NCBI RefSeq assembly: GCF_900104115.1
Contig: NZ_FNJM01000004.1
Coordinates: 1 to 64,000 of the forward strand
DNA length: 64,000 nt
Reading direction: 5' to 3'
Source of the DNA: Clostridium gasigenes
GTDB lineage: Bacteria > Bacillota > Clostridia > Clostridiales > Clostridiaceae
Of this stretch, positions 8,680 to 19,731 are shown in pieces. A model generated the notes under the pieces. It did no database searches. It worked only from the letters and a program-made list of their open reading frames with translations, and was not told where the DNA came from. The first letter of the stretch is position 1. Every line of letters starts with the position of its first letter. A program made the translations under genes and the position numbers.

Positions 8680-8727
8680 GTATATTCAAAAAAATAGTTA
8701 ATATTATATTCTATTTTGAATCATACT
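8680..8727. repeat. Divergent member of the dispersed hairpin family
   Basis: AGTATATTCAAAAAAATAG pairs with CTATTTTGAATCATACT. It has the same layout (outer stem, A-tract/T-tract, short loop) as the main family but different outer arms; membership is uncertain. Confidence 0.4.
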
Positions 8728-8735
8728 TGCTTAAT

Positions 8736-8770
8736 AGAGTTCACTGATAGTACAACTATCGGTGAACTCT
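8736..8770 (+). terminator. Terminator-like hairpin after upp
   Basis: A 15-bp stem with one G-T pair: AGAGTTCACTGATAG pairs with CTATCGGTGAACTCT, loop TACAA. No clear U-run follows, so it may be a processing or pausing hairpin rather than a strict terminator. Confidence 0.5.
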
Positions 8771-8867
8771 ATATCATAGTATGGCTCAAAATATATATTA
8801 TAATTTAAACTCCTATTTAAGATTATTAAAGTTTAAAAATTAATTAATTAAATAATATTTTGAAAAT

Positions 8868-8897
8868 TTGTATTGTGCAATAGATAGAGTGTATAAT
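8868..8897 (+). promoter_or_regulatory. Probable sigma-A promoter of the UDP-GlcNAc epimerase gene
   Basis: TTGTAT, 18-bp spacer, TATAAT, 46 bp upstream of the start codon. Confidence 0.55.
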
Positions 8898-8943
8898 TAT
8901 AGAAGTTATAAAAAGGGTATTGATATATTAAGGAGTGATTTCA

Positions 8944-10092
8944 TTGAAAAAGAAAATTATAACAATATTTGGAACGAGGCCAGAGGCTATAAAAATGGCT
9001 CCATTAGTAAAGGAACTTGGAACTAGAGAGGGCATAGATATAAAGGTGTGTGTAACAGCACAACATAGAGAAATGTTAGATCAAGTTTTAGAGTATTTTG
9101 ATATTATTCCAGATTTTGATTTAAATATAATGAAAACAAAGCAGACCTTAACTGGAATAACTAATAGAGTTTTAGAAGGACTTGAAGAGGTTTTTATAAA
9201 TGAAAAACCTGATATGATATTAGTACATGGAGATACAACAACTACATTTTCAGGCGCACTTGCTGCGTTTTATCAACAAATAAAAGTTGGTCATGTTGAA
9301 GCTGGGCTTAGAACCTTTGATAAATATTTTCCGTTTCCAGAAGAAATGAATAGAAAACTTACTGGAGGATTAGCAGATTTACACTTTGCACCAACAAGTG
9401 GCTCAAAGAATAATCTTCTAAGAGAAGGGGTAAAGGAAGAAGAAATATATATAACAGGAAATACTGTAATAGATGCAATGCTTCATACTGTGAAAGATGG
9501 TTATATATTTGAAAATGAAGAATTAAATAAAATAGATTTTCAAAATAAGAAAGTTATTATGATTACAGCTCATAGAAGAGAAAATTGGGGAGAGGGTATA
9601 AATAATATTTGTGAGTCTTTAAAAGCTATTGTAGAAGCTAATAAGGATGTAGAATTAGTTTATTTAGTGCACTTAAACCCAGTTGTTAAAGATGTAGTCT
9701 ATAGAAAATTAGGCGGAATAGAAAGAGTTCACTTGTTACCGCCATTAGATACTAAAGAAACACATAACTTAATGAATAAATCATTTATGGTTATGACTGA
9801 TTCTGGTGGGCTTCAAGAAGAAGCACCACATCTTGGTAAACCAGTATTAGTTTTAAGAGATGTAACTGAAAGACCAGAGGCAGTATCTTATGGAACGGTT
9901 AAATTGGTAGGAACTAATATAAAAACAATAGTAGAAAATGCAAACACTTTATTAAATAACGAAGAAGAATATTTAAAAATGAGTAAATCAGTTAATCCAT
10001 ATGGTGATGGTAATGCTTCAAAAAGAATTGCAGATGCCATTGAAAAATACTACGGGTTAAGAGAAGAAGAAGTAGAAGAATTTAAGAGATAG
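8944..10092 (+). CDS. wecB: UDP-N-acetylglucosamine 2-epimerase (non-hydrolysing)
   Basis: A 382-residue epimerase that makes UDP-ManNAc for teichoic acid or surface polysaccharide synthesis. It shows FGTRPEAIKMAPL at the N-terminus, HGDTTTTFSGALAAFY, the catalytic VGHVEAGLRTFDKYFPFPEE, ITAHRRENWGEG and the TDSGGLQEEAP nucleotide motif. TTG 8944 is chosen because AAGGAGTG (8930-8937) lies 6 nt upstream; an in-frame GTG at 8935 overlaps that site. Own promoter, strong terminator at 10101-10140. Confidence 0.95.
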   Translation: MKKKIITIFGTRPEAIKMAPLVKELGTREGIDIKVCVTAQHREMLDQVLEYFDIIPDFDLNIMKTKQTLTGITNRVLEGLEEVFINEKPDMILVHGDTTTTFSGALAAFYQQIKVGHVEAGLRTFDKYFPFPEEMNRKLTGGLADLHFAPTSGSKNNLLREGVKEEEIYITGNTVIDAMLHTVKDGYIFENEELNKIDFQNKKVIMITAHRRENWGEGINNICESLKAIVEANKDVELVYLVHLNPVVKDVVYRKLGGIERVHLLPPLDTKETHNLMNKSFMVMTDSGGLQEEAPHLGKPVLVLRDVTERPEAVSYGTVKLVGTNIKTIVENANTLLNNEEEYLKMSKSVNPYGDGNASKRIADAIEKYYGLREEEVEEFKR

Positions 10093-10100
10093 TATTAACC

Positions 10101-10140
10101 ATAAAAATAACTAGTTGTTTACGCGACTAGTTATTTTTAT
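10101..10140 (+). terminator. Terminator of the epimerase gene
   Basis: ATAAAAATAACTAGTTG pairs with CGACTAGTTATTTTTAT around a 6-nt loop. A-run before and U-run after the stem allow function in both directions. Confidence 0.85.
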
Positions 10141-10172
10141 ATCTTAAAGTGGGAAAAAAAACTAAAATTTAG

Positions 10173-10200
10173 TTGATTATAGAATTAAAAGTGTTATAAT
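10173..10200 (+). promoter_or_regulatory. Sigma-A promoter of the thiolase gene
   Basis: TTGATT, 16-bp spacer, TATAAT. The Rex-like operator begins 7 bp downstream of the -10 box. Confidence 0.75.
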
Positions 10201-10206
10201 TGAATT

Positions 10207-10224
10207 GTGTTAATTGTTTAACAA
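10207..10224 (+). promoter_or_regulatory. Rex-type operator over the thiolase transcription start
   Basis: GTGTTAATTGTTTAACAA matches the Rex site TTGTTAA-N4-TTAACAA at 13 of 14 defined positions. It covers the expected +1 region. In C. acetobutylicum the redox sensor Rex (NADH/NAD+) controls thlA and butyrate/butanol genes, so the same control is inferred here. Confidence 0.7.
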
Positions 10225-10266
10225 GTTGGACAATTCAAACGATGAAAATTAGGAGGTATTGTGAAT

Positions 10267-11451
10267 ATGAGAGAAGTAGTTATTGTAAGTGCAGTAAGAA
10301 CAGCAATTGGGGCATTTGGAGGAGCATTAAAAGATGTTTCTGCAGCAGATTTAGGTGCTCTTGTAATTAAAGCAGCTATTGAGAAGGCTGGCGTTCGTGG
10401 TGAATTAGTAGATGAAGTTGTAATGGGTAATGTAATACAAGCGGGTCTTGGACAAAATATTGCAAGGCAAGCAGCTATAAAATCAGGATTGCCAGTAGAA
10501 GTTCCAGCTATGACTATAAATAAAGTATGTGGATCTGGATTAAGAACTGTAGCATTAGCTGCACAAATGATAAAAGCGGGAGATGCTGATATAGTTGTTG
10601 CAGGTGGTATGGAAAATATGTCACAAGCACCATATGTATTGAAAGATGCAAGATGGGGACAAAGAATGGGTGACGGTAAAATGGTAGATACAATGATAAA
10701 TGATGCTCTATGGGATTCATTTAACAATTATCATATGGGTGTAACAGCTGAAAATATAGCTAAACAATGGAATCTAACAAGAGAAGAGCAAGATCAATTT
10801 GCTGTTAATTCTCAAGTTAAAGCTGAAAATGCTATTAAAGCTGGAAGATTTAAAGATGAAATAGTTCCAGTTATAATTCCTCAAAGAAAGGGAGAACCAA
10901 AAGTATTTGATACTGATGAATTTCCAAGATACGGTGCTACAATGGCAGGGATGGCAAAATTAAGACCAGCATTTGCCAAAGAAAATGGTACAGTAACAGC
11001 AGGAAATGCTTCAGGAATAAATGATGGAGCAGCAGCTTTCGTAGTAATGAGCGCTGATAAAGCTAAAGAACTTGGAATTACTCCTTTAGCTAAAATAGTT
11101 TCATATGGTCAAAGAGGTTTAGAACCATCAATAATGGGTTATGGACCATTCCATGCAACTAAAAAAGCTTTAGAAGTTGCAAACCTTAAGATTGAAGATT
11201 TAGATTTAATCGAAGCTAATGAAGCTTTCGCAGCTCAAAGTTTAGCTGTAGCAAAAGATTTAAACTTTGATATGGATAAAGTAAATGTAAATGGTGGAGC
11301 AATTGCACTTGGACATCCAGTTGGAGCATCAGGTGGAAGAATATTAGTTACATTACTTCATGAAATGCAAAAAAGAGATGCAAAAACTGGTTTAGCTACT
11401 TTATGTATAGGTGGCGGAATGGGAACAGCATTAATAGTTTCAAGAGACTAA
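10267..11451 (+). CDS. thl: Acetyl-CoA C-acetyltransferase (thiolase)
   Basis: A 394-residue biosynthetic thiolase condensing two acetyl-CoA to acetoacetyl-CoA, first step of the butyrate pathway. Active-site Cys88 ([10 protein letters not shown]), His350 ([14 protein letters not shown]) and Cys380 ([10 protein letters not shown]) are all present; the last motif has M where most relatives have Q. ATG 10267 gives the family N-terminus [15 protein letters not shown]; a GTG two codons upstream is possible since AGGAGG ends 4 nt before it. Single-gene unit with sigma-A promoter, Rex-type operator and terminator. Sequence is close to clostridial ThlA throughout. Confidence 0.96.
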   Translation: MREVVIVSAVRTAIGAFGGALKDVSAADLGALVIKAAIEKAGVRGELVDEVVMGNVIQAGLGQNIARQAAIKSGLPVEVPAMTINKVCGSGLRTVALAAQMIKAGDADIVVAGGMENMSQAPYVLKDARWGQRMGDGKMVDTMINDALWDSFNNYHMGVTAENIAKQWNLTREEQDQFAVNSQVKAENAIKAGRFKDEIVPVIIPQRKGEPKVFDTDEFPRYGATMAGMAKLRPAFAKENGTVTAGNASGINDGAAAFVVMSADKAKELGITPLAKIVSYGQRGLEPSIMGYGPFHATKKALEVANLKIEDLDLIEANEAFAAQSLAVAKDLNFDMDKVNVNGGAIALGHPVGASGGRILVTLLHEMQKRDAKTGLATLCIGGGMGTALIVSRD

Positions 11452-11461
11452 TGTTATTTTG

Positions 11462-11493
11462 AAAAGATCCTTTAATTAGGATCTTTTTTTTTG
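11462..11493 (+). terminator. Terminator of the thiolase gene
   Basis: AAAAGATCC pairs with GGATCTTTT, followed by a run of nine T. Confidence 0.9.
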
Positions 11494-11673
11494 TGTGTAT
11501 TATATTTCTTAAATAGAATTTCATGAATTAATATTAAAAAAATGAGAATAATAAAAATATTAATGTGAAAAAAATATAGTAATTACTACTTTTTACTTTA
11601 ATAATATTAAACTTATAATAGGTATATTAAATTTGGTAAAAACAATATTGTATAAAGGATAATAATTGCAAAT

Positions 11674-11737
11674 AAAACGTATATAAAACTTATGCAAAAC
11701 GTATATAAAACTTATGTGAAACGTATATAAAACTTAT
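11674..11737. repeat. Three tandem copies of a 22-bp unit
   Basis: The unit AAACGTATATAAAACTTATG recurs at about 11675, 11697 and 11719 with only the two spacer bases changing; a worn fourth half copy (TATAAACT) follows. The period of 22 bp is near two helix turns. Confidence 0.85.
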
Positions 11738-12003
11738 ATAAACTAGATATTAGTCTATATACACATTAATATATGAATATTTAATTATAATAGTAAATTA
11801 AATGTCGAAAATAAAAATAAAAAAATAAAAAAATGAATAATTAATATTCAAATTTATTCATTTAGTGAAAAGGTTGAATTGAATTAAATTATTTGTTAAA
11901 GTATTCTATTTAAAAAAATAACTTCAAATAGAATAAAAGTGATAAAAAAACGTGAATGAAAATGTTAACATTAAATTGAAAGAAAAAACAGAAAAACAGA
12001 AAA

Positions 12004-12032
12004 TTCAGTTAAATGAATATAGCTTGTATAAT
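12004..12032 (+). promoter_or_regulatory. Candidate promoter of the atp operon
   Basis: A good -10 box TATAAT (12027-12032) with a weak -35 TTCAGT 17 bp upstream. It would give a leader of about 170 nt containing the structure at 12075-12166. Confidence 0.4.
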
Positions 12033-12074
12033 TAAAACTATAAACTTAGCAAAAGTTATTAATAATGAATGTAG

Positions 12075-12166
12075 TTAAGGAAATTGAGAATAAACCTATG
12101 TAGACAGTAAATTCAATCAAAACATAGGTAATTTGATTAAAAATGAGGTTTCCTTTAATTTTTTTT
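12075..12166 (+). promoter_or_regulatory. Structured leader with terminator-like end in front of atpI
   Basis: An outer stem AAGGAAA (12077-12083) with TTTCCTT (12149-12155) is followed by eight T (12159-12166). Inside it, ACCTATGT (12094-12101) pairs with ACATAGGT (12122-12129) around a 20-nt loop. The atpI ribosome site follows 27 bp later. It could be an attenuator or an upstream transcript end. Confidence 0.5.
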
Positions 12167-12206
12167 GAGGATTATAATTAGGACAGTCATTAGGGGGTAT
12201 TGATGT

Positions 12207-12572
12207 ATGAGTAAAGACGTGAATAAATTTCTTAATGAAATGATAAAATATGATTTGTATGGAGGAATTATTCTTTCTCTTATATTATCAATAACAGTTA
12301 ATACTAAATTTTCAATTATTTATTTTCTTGGAATTATAGTTTCCCTAGCTAATTTTTTTATAGGTGGAAAAATTATGAAAAATATGCTAGAAAAAAAAAG
12401 AGGTGGTATGTTATTTCCGATAAGTGGTCTTATAAGGATATTAATAATAGTTGGAATAGCAGTACTTTTTATGAGTAAGTTAATTAATCTAATAGCATAT
12501 ATTACAGGATACATATCACATTTTGTATTCCTAACAATATATTGGGTAAAAAGTGAGAAGGGAAGTGATTAG
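12207..12572 (+). CDS. atpI: ATP synthase subunit I (AtpI/UncI-like)
   Basis: A 121-residue membrane protein with about four hydrophobic helices and no catalytic motifs. Its place as first gene of the atp operon and its length fit AtpI, which assists c-ring assembly in other bacteria. Sequence conservation in this family is low, so the call rests on position and topology. Start ATG 12207 follows TAGGGGG with 9-nt spacing. The stop codon abuts the atpB start. Confidence 0.85.
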   Translation: MSKDVNKFLNEMIKYDLYGGIILSLILSITVNTKFSIIYFLGIIVSLANFFIGGKIMKNMLEKKRGGMLFPISGLIRILIIVGIAVLFMSKLINLIAYITGYISHFVFLTIYWVKSEKGSD

Positions 12573-13253
12573 GTGGAAACTCTAGAGCCTATAGTTTCTT
12601 TTACATTAGGAGGATTTAAAATAGACATAACTCCTGAGATGGTAGTTCAATGGGGCATAATTATTTTTATAGCTCTATTATGTTGGTGGACTACAAGAAA
12701 CTTATCAATAAAACCTAGTAAAAAGCAAACTGTGGTAGAAACAATTTATAAATCGTTAAAGGGACTAATTATAAATAATGTTGGAGAGAAGTATTTAGAC
12801 ATACTTCCGTTTATAGGAACAACAGCAGTATTTATATTTATGATGAATATGGTTGGTCTTATAGGAATATCACCGCCAACCAAAAGTTTTAGCGTAACAG
12901 TATCATTAGGTTTAATATCGTTCTTTGTTGTTCAATTTTATGCAATTAAAAATCATGGCATAGGATCATATCTAAAAGGATATGCACAGCCAGTAGCGAT
13001 AATGTTGCCTATAAATTTGTTGGAAAGAGTAATGTTTCCAGTGTCATTAGCATTAAGATTATTTGGGAACATATTAGCAGCTACAATTTTAGTAGAATTA
13101 GTTTATGAAGCTCTAGGCAGTGTAGCTTGGATAGCACAAATAGGTTTACCAATACCACTACATGGATATTTTGATGTCTTTGATGGGGTAATACAAGTGG
13201 TCATATTTGTAATGTTGACCATGATAAATATAAAAATAGTATCAGAACATTAA
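12573..13253 (+). CDS. atpB: ATP synthase Fo subunit a
   Basis: A 226-residue integral membrane protein that forms the proton half-channels beside the c-ring. The essential arginine lies in helix 4 (LALRLFGNILAA), and INLLERVMFPVSL and the C-terminal VIQVVIFVMLTMINIKI helix are also conserved. It starts at GTG 12573 directly after the atpI TAG, with ribosome site GGGAAGTGA inside the end of atpI, so translation is probably coupled. Confidence 0.96.
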   Translation: METLEPIVSFTLGGFKIDITPEMVVQWGIIIFIALLCWWTTRNLSIKPSKKQTVVETIYKSLKGLIINNVGEKYLDILPFIGTTAVFIFMMNMVGLIGISPPTKSFSVTVSLGLISFFVVQFYAIKNHGIGSYLKGYAQPVAIMLPINLLERVMFPVSLALRLFGNILAATILVELVYEALGSVAWIAQIGLPIPLHGYFDVFDGVIQVVIFVMLTMINIKIVSEH

Positions 13254-13277
13254 ACAAAATTTAAGGAGGAAATAACA

Positions 13278-13511
13278 ATGGATGCAATAGGAATGAGAGC
13301 AATAGCAGCTGCAATAGCAGTATTAGTAGGAGCAGGAGCAGGAATAGGAATAGGAATAGCAACAGGTAAAGCAGTAGAGGGTATTTCAAGAAATCCAGAA
13401 TCAAGCGGAAAAATAACAACAGCATTAATTATAGGTGCGGGTTTCGCAGAAGCAACAGCTATATATGGATTATTAATATCAATTATTCTAATATTTGTTG
13501 GAATAAAATAG
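13278..13511 (+). CDS. atpE: ATP synthase Fo subunit c
   Basis: A 77-residue hairpin of two membrane helices joined by the polar loop GISRNPES. The ion-carrying Glu is in [10 protein letters not shown] of helix 2. In sodium-type c subunits (Ilyobacter) a Gln in helix 1 and a Ser after the Glu help bind Na+. Here the matching positions are Ile ([13 protein letters not shown]) and Ala (AEATA), so a proton-type ring is predicted. Strong ribosome site AAGGAGGA, in keeping with the high copy number of c. Confidence 0.96.
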   Translation: MDAIGMRAIAAAIAVLVGAGAGIGIGIATGKAVEGISRNPESSGKITTALIIGAGFAEATAIYGLLISIILIFVGIK

Positions 13512-13548
13512 TTGCTTTAAGTGACTCCAGAGAGGAGGAGGTAATAAT

Positions 13549-14031
13549 ATGATGGAATTAAATCCTTCAATAGTAATAGCAACCATAATTAATTTCATTG
13601 GTTTGTTAGCAATATTAAAACATTTCTTTTTTGATAAGGTCAAGGCTATTATTGATGAAAGAGAAGCGCTTATAAACGAGCAATTAGATAATGCAGAAGA
13701 AGAACAAGAAAAATCAAGAATGTTAGCAATAGAAAATGAAAGAATGCTTAAATCTGCAAGAGAAGAAGGTAAGAAAATTACTGAGAGAGAAAAGCAGAAA
13801 GCCGAATCAATATATGAAGAAATTATAGGTGAGGCTCACACTGAAGCTAAAATAATTTTAGAAAGAGCTAAAATAGAAATCAATAGAGAGAAAGAAAAAG
13901 CAGAATATGAGTTAAAGAAGCAAGCTATAACTTTAGCTATTGAAATTTCTAAAAAGGTAATTGAAAAAAACATCGATGAAGAAAAAAATAGAGAATTAAT
14001 TGATAATTTTATATCTAAGGTAGGTAGCTAG
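13549..14031 (+). CDS. atpF: ATP synthase Fo subunit b
   Basis: A 160-residue protein with one N-terminal membrane helix (IVIATIINFIGLLAIL) and a long charged coiled coil (about residues 35-150) that forms the peripheral stalk and binds delta. Start ATG 13549, or the next codon 13552, follows AGGAGGAGG. It ends one base before atpH. Confidence 0.95.
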   Translation: MMELNPSIVIATIINFIGLLAILKHFFFDKVKAIIDEREALINEQLDNAEEEQEKSRMLAIENERMLKSAREEGKKITEREKQKAESIYEEIIGEAHTEAKIILERAKIEINREKEKAEYELKKQAITLAIEISKKVIEKNIDEEKNRELIDNFISKVGS

Positions 14032-14032
14032 T

Positions 14033-16088
<2,056 letters not shown>

Positions 16089-16090
16089 GA

Positions 16091-16113
16091 TGCATAGCTT
16101 CAAAAGCTATGCA
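16091..16113 (+). promoter_or_regulatory. Intercistronic hairpin between atpA and atpG
   Basis: TGCATAGCT pairs perfectly with AGCTATGCA around a 5-nt loop, starting 2 nt after the atpA stop. There is no U-run, so it is not a terminator. A stem here could protect the upstream mRNA end or lower atpG output, which needs one copy per three alpha. Confidence 0.6.
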
Positions 16114-16133
16114 CTTCTTTAGGAGGTGGAATT

Positions 16134-16985
16134 TTGGGAGCAGCAGGACTTATTGACATTAAAAGAAGAATAAAGTCAGTTGAAAGTACAAGAAAAATAA
16201 CCAAAGCTATGGGTCTTGTAGCCACTTCTAAACTTAGAAAATCTAGGAAAGAACTTACTTCAAGCGAAGAACATTATAGTTTATGTGAAGATATAGTAAA
16301 TGAATTAATGGGAGTTATACCTGAGGATTTTGATAATCCTTATTTAAAAAGTAAAGGCAAAACTTCTGATAAATTATATATTGTAATGGCATCTGATATG
16401 GGACTTTGCGGAGGCTTTAATGGAAATGTAGCAAATAATCTAAATTTATTTATTAAAGATAAAGATAGAGCAAAGGTAATAATAGTTGGGAGTAAAGGAA
16501 TTTCGTACATGAATAGATACAAGTTTGATGTTGTAGGACAGTATGTAGAAATTTCAGATATTCCAACTGTAAGGGAAATTAAAGCTATATACCAAGATGC
16601 ACTTTATATGTTTAAGAAAGGTGATATATGTGAGGTTAATATAGTTTATACAAAGTTTATATCACCAATGAAGCAAGAGGTTAAAATAGATAAATTATTA
16701 CCAATGGATAAAACTAAAGGAAATAATGGAAACTTTTTAATAGAACCTAGTATGGATGAAGTATTAAATTCAAGTTTAGATGTATATTTTAAGAGTAGAT
16801 TAAGAAGATCTATGTTACATTCAAAAGCTAGTGAACAGAGCTATAGAATGACAGCTATGAATGGAGCTACTCAAAATGCGGATGATATATTAAAGGCACT
16901 TAAAATTAAATTCAATAGAATAAGACAAAGTGCAATTACACAAGAAATATCAGAAATAGTAGGTGGAGCAGCAGCTCAAAAATAG
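16134..16985 (+). CDS. atpG: ATP synthase F1 subunit gamma
   Basis: A 283-residue central stalk subunit with the long coiled coils at both ends (IKRRIKSVESTRKITKAMGLVA at the start; MTAMNGATQNADDIL and the final IRQSAITQEISEIVGGAAA). Start is TTG 16134 behind a strong AGGAGGTGG. The weaker start codon fits its lower stoichiometry than alpha and beta. Confidence 0.97.
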   Translation: MGAAGLIDIKRRIKSVESTRKITKAMGLVATSKLRKSRKELTSSEEHYSLCEDIVNELMGVIPEDFDNPYLKSKGKTSDKLYIVMASDMGLCGGFNGNVANNLNLFIKDKDRAKVIIVGSKGISYMNRYKFDVVGQYVEISDIPTVREIKAIYQDALYMFKKGDICEVNIVYTKFISPMKQEVKIDKLLPMDKTKGNNGNFLIEPSMDEVLNSSLDVYFKSRLRRSMLHSKASEQSYRMTAMNGATQNADDILKALKIKFNRIRQSAITQEISEIVGGAAAQK

Positions 16986-18395
<1,410 letters not shown>

Positions 18396-18408
18396 GGGGA
18401 GGATAGTT

Positions 18409-18825
18409 ATGGATAAAACTTTAAAAGTAAATATAATTACCCCAGGAGCACCAACAATTACTGAAGAAATACAAGCACTACATACTAGAAGTCAAGATGG
18501 TGAAGTAGAATTTAGAGCAAATCATACACCTATAATTTTAAGTACAGTACCAACTGTAACTAAAATTATAAAATTGGATGGTAGTAATGCAATATATTTC
18601 ACCTCATCAGGAATAATTATGATTAAAGATAACTTAATAAACTTTTGTTGTGATAGTGCAGAAACACCAGACAAGATTGATTTTAATAGAGCTATGCAAG
18701 CTAAAGAAAGAGCTGAGGCTAGATTAAAAGAAGATAAAAGTGAAGATATAGATGAGGACCGATTAAAACTGGCATTAGCAAGATCTATGTCTAGAATAGA
18801 AGCAGTAAATATATATAAAAGTTAA
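18409..18825 (+). CDS. atpC: ATP synthase F1 subunit epsilon
   Basis: A 138-residue subunit with the N-terminal beta-sandwich (LKVNIITPGAP...DGEVEFRANHTPII) and a C-terminal helical hairpin (about residues 90-138) that in other bacteria inhibits ATP hydrolysis. Last gene of the operon, 13 bp after atpD, followed at once by a terminator. Confidence 0.95.
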   Translation: MDKTLKVNIITPGAPTITEEIQALHTRSQDGEVEFRANHTPIILSTVPTVTKIIKLDGSNAIYFTSSGIIMIKDNLINFCCDSAETPDKIDFNRAMQAKERAEARLKEDKSEDIDEDRLKLALARSMSRIEAVNIYKS

Positions 18826-18863
18826 AAATGGTATAATCCTTTTGGATTATACCATTTTTTTTT
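18826..18863 (+). terminator. Terminator of the atp operon
   Basis: AAATGGTATAATCC pairs with GGATTATACCATTT and is followed by a run of T. It starts right after the atpC stop. Confidence 0.92.
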
Positions 18864-19004
18864 ATTTTAATTTAAATAAGTTTTAGTATAAATGATGACA
18901 AGCTATCACAAATTTTACATATTTTTATATATTATAATATAGCACCAGATGAATAAAATATAAAAAATGGGACAATAATTAGAATAAGAGTAGGGGGGGA
19001 TTTT

Positions 19005-19652
19005 ATGAAAAAGAAAATCTGCATAGTACCTCTGGTAATCTTTTCTTTATTGTTAATTGGAGCTAGACCATTAAAAAACTTCAATTCACCATCTTTTTTT
19101 GATTTAAACGAACAAGCCATTATAGAAAATGGTAATTTTATAGAAAATGGTGTAAAAATGAACTATTGTTCAAAAGTAGATATAGAAACAGAATACAAGA
19201 GATTATTAAAAGAATTTAAGAAGAGTGAAACTGAAAATTTACAGTTTAGCACTAATAAAATAATGTATAAAGACTCTAGTGAGGATATTAAAGTAATACT
19301 GTGGAAAGAAAATAATAAAACTATGGTAGAAATAATTGTTATTAATAAGAATAGTTCAAAGAGTTCTTTGTCATTAAAGAAGGAATTGGAAAAATTACAA
19401 AATAATAATTCTAATGAAGAAAACTATTTTGCTTTTATAAAGGGAAAGATAGAAGAAGAAAGTTATGAAAAAACAAAAGAAATGCTAATGGATAGCATCA
19501 AAAAAAATACATTAGAAGAATTAGATATCCAAAATGGTTATGTAGCTACGGCAAGGTTTAAGGATAACCAAAGAGTTAATATAGGATATATGAAATACGA
19601 TTCAGGAAGACAGATAATTATTGGAACACCAATAATTTTCGTAACATACTAA
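19005..19652 (+). CDS. ywmB: YwmB-like exported protein
   Basis: A 215-residue protein with an N-terminal signal or anchor (MKKKICIVPLVIFSLLLIGA) and a lysine-rich extracytoplasmic part. Its place between atpC and murA is that of ywmB (DUF1779, named YwmB-family TATA-box-binding-like protein for its fold) in Bacillus and many clostridia, and size and layout agree. Function is unknown. Ribosome site AGGGGGG, spacing 8. The stop TAA (19650-19652) is the first triplet of a full hairpin-repeat copy. Confidence 0.75.
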   Translation: MKKKICIVPLVIFSLLLIGARPLKNFNSPSFFDLNEQAIIENGNFIENGVKMNYCSKVDIETEYKRLLKEFKKSETENLQFSTNKIMYKDSSEDIKVILWKENNKTMVEIIVINKNSSKSSLSLKKELEKLQNNNSNEENYFAFIKGKIEEESYEKTKEMLMDSIKKNTLEELDIQNGYVATARFKDNQRVNIGYMKYDSGRQIIIGTPIIFVTY

Positions 19653-19710
19653 GGCCCTTTCAAAAATAATAGACCAATTTGCTTAGTCTATTATTTTTTC
19701 AAGTGCCTAA
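19650..19710. repeat. Dispersed nested hairpin, copy H, starting at the ywmB stop codon
   Basis: TAAGGCCCTTTCAAAAATAA, inner stem AATAGACCAA/TTAGTCTATT, right arm TTTTTTCAAGTGCCTAA. It separates ywmB and murA by 79 bp in total. Confidence 0.85.
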
Positions 19711-19731
19711 CAATTTATGATGGAGGATAAT

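Larger units (their letters stand above)
11494..12206. other. Long AT-rich leader region upstream of the atp operon, no gene seen
   Basis: About 710 bp without a credible coding frame on either strand; base composition is more extreme (almost only A and T) than in flanking intergenic DNA. It contains a 22-bp-period tandem repeat (11674-11737), a candidate promoter (12004-12032) and a terminator-like structured leader (12075-12166), listed separately. Confidence 0.7.

Noticed and set aside
10218..10727. Long antisense open frame over the thiolase gene
   Set aside because: It mirrors the codon pattern of thl, and also covers the promoter-operator region; no ribosome site or family match.
11674..11737. 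Possible CRISPR-like repeat in the thl-atp interval
   Set aside because: Units are contiguous (22-bp period, two-base gaps) with no unique spacers and no cas genes.
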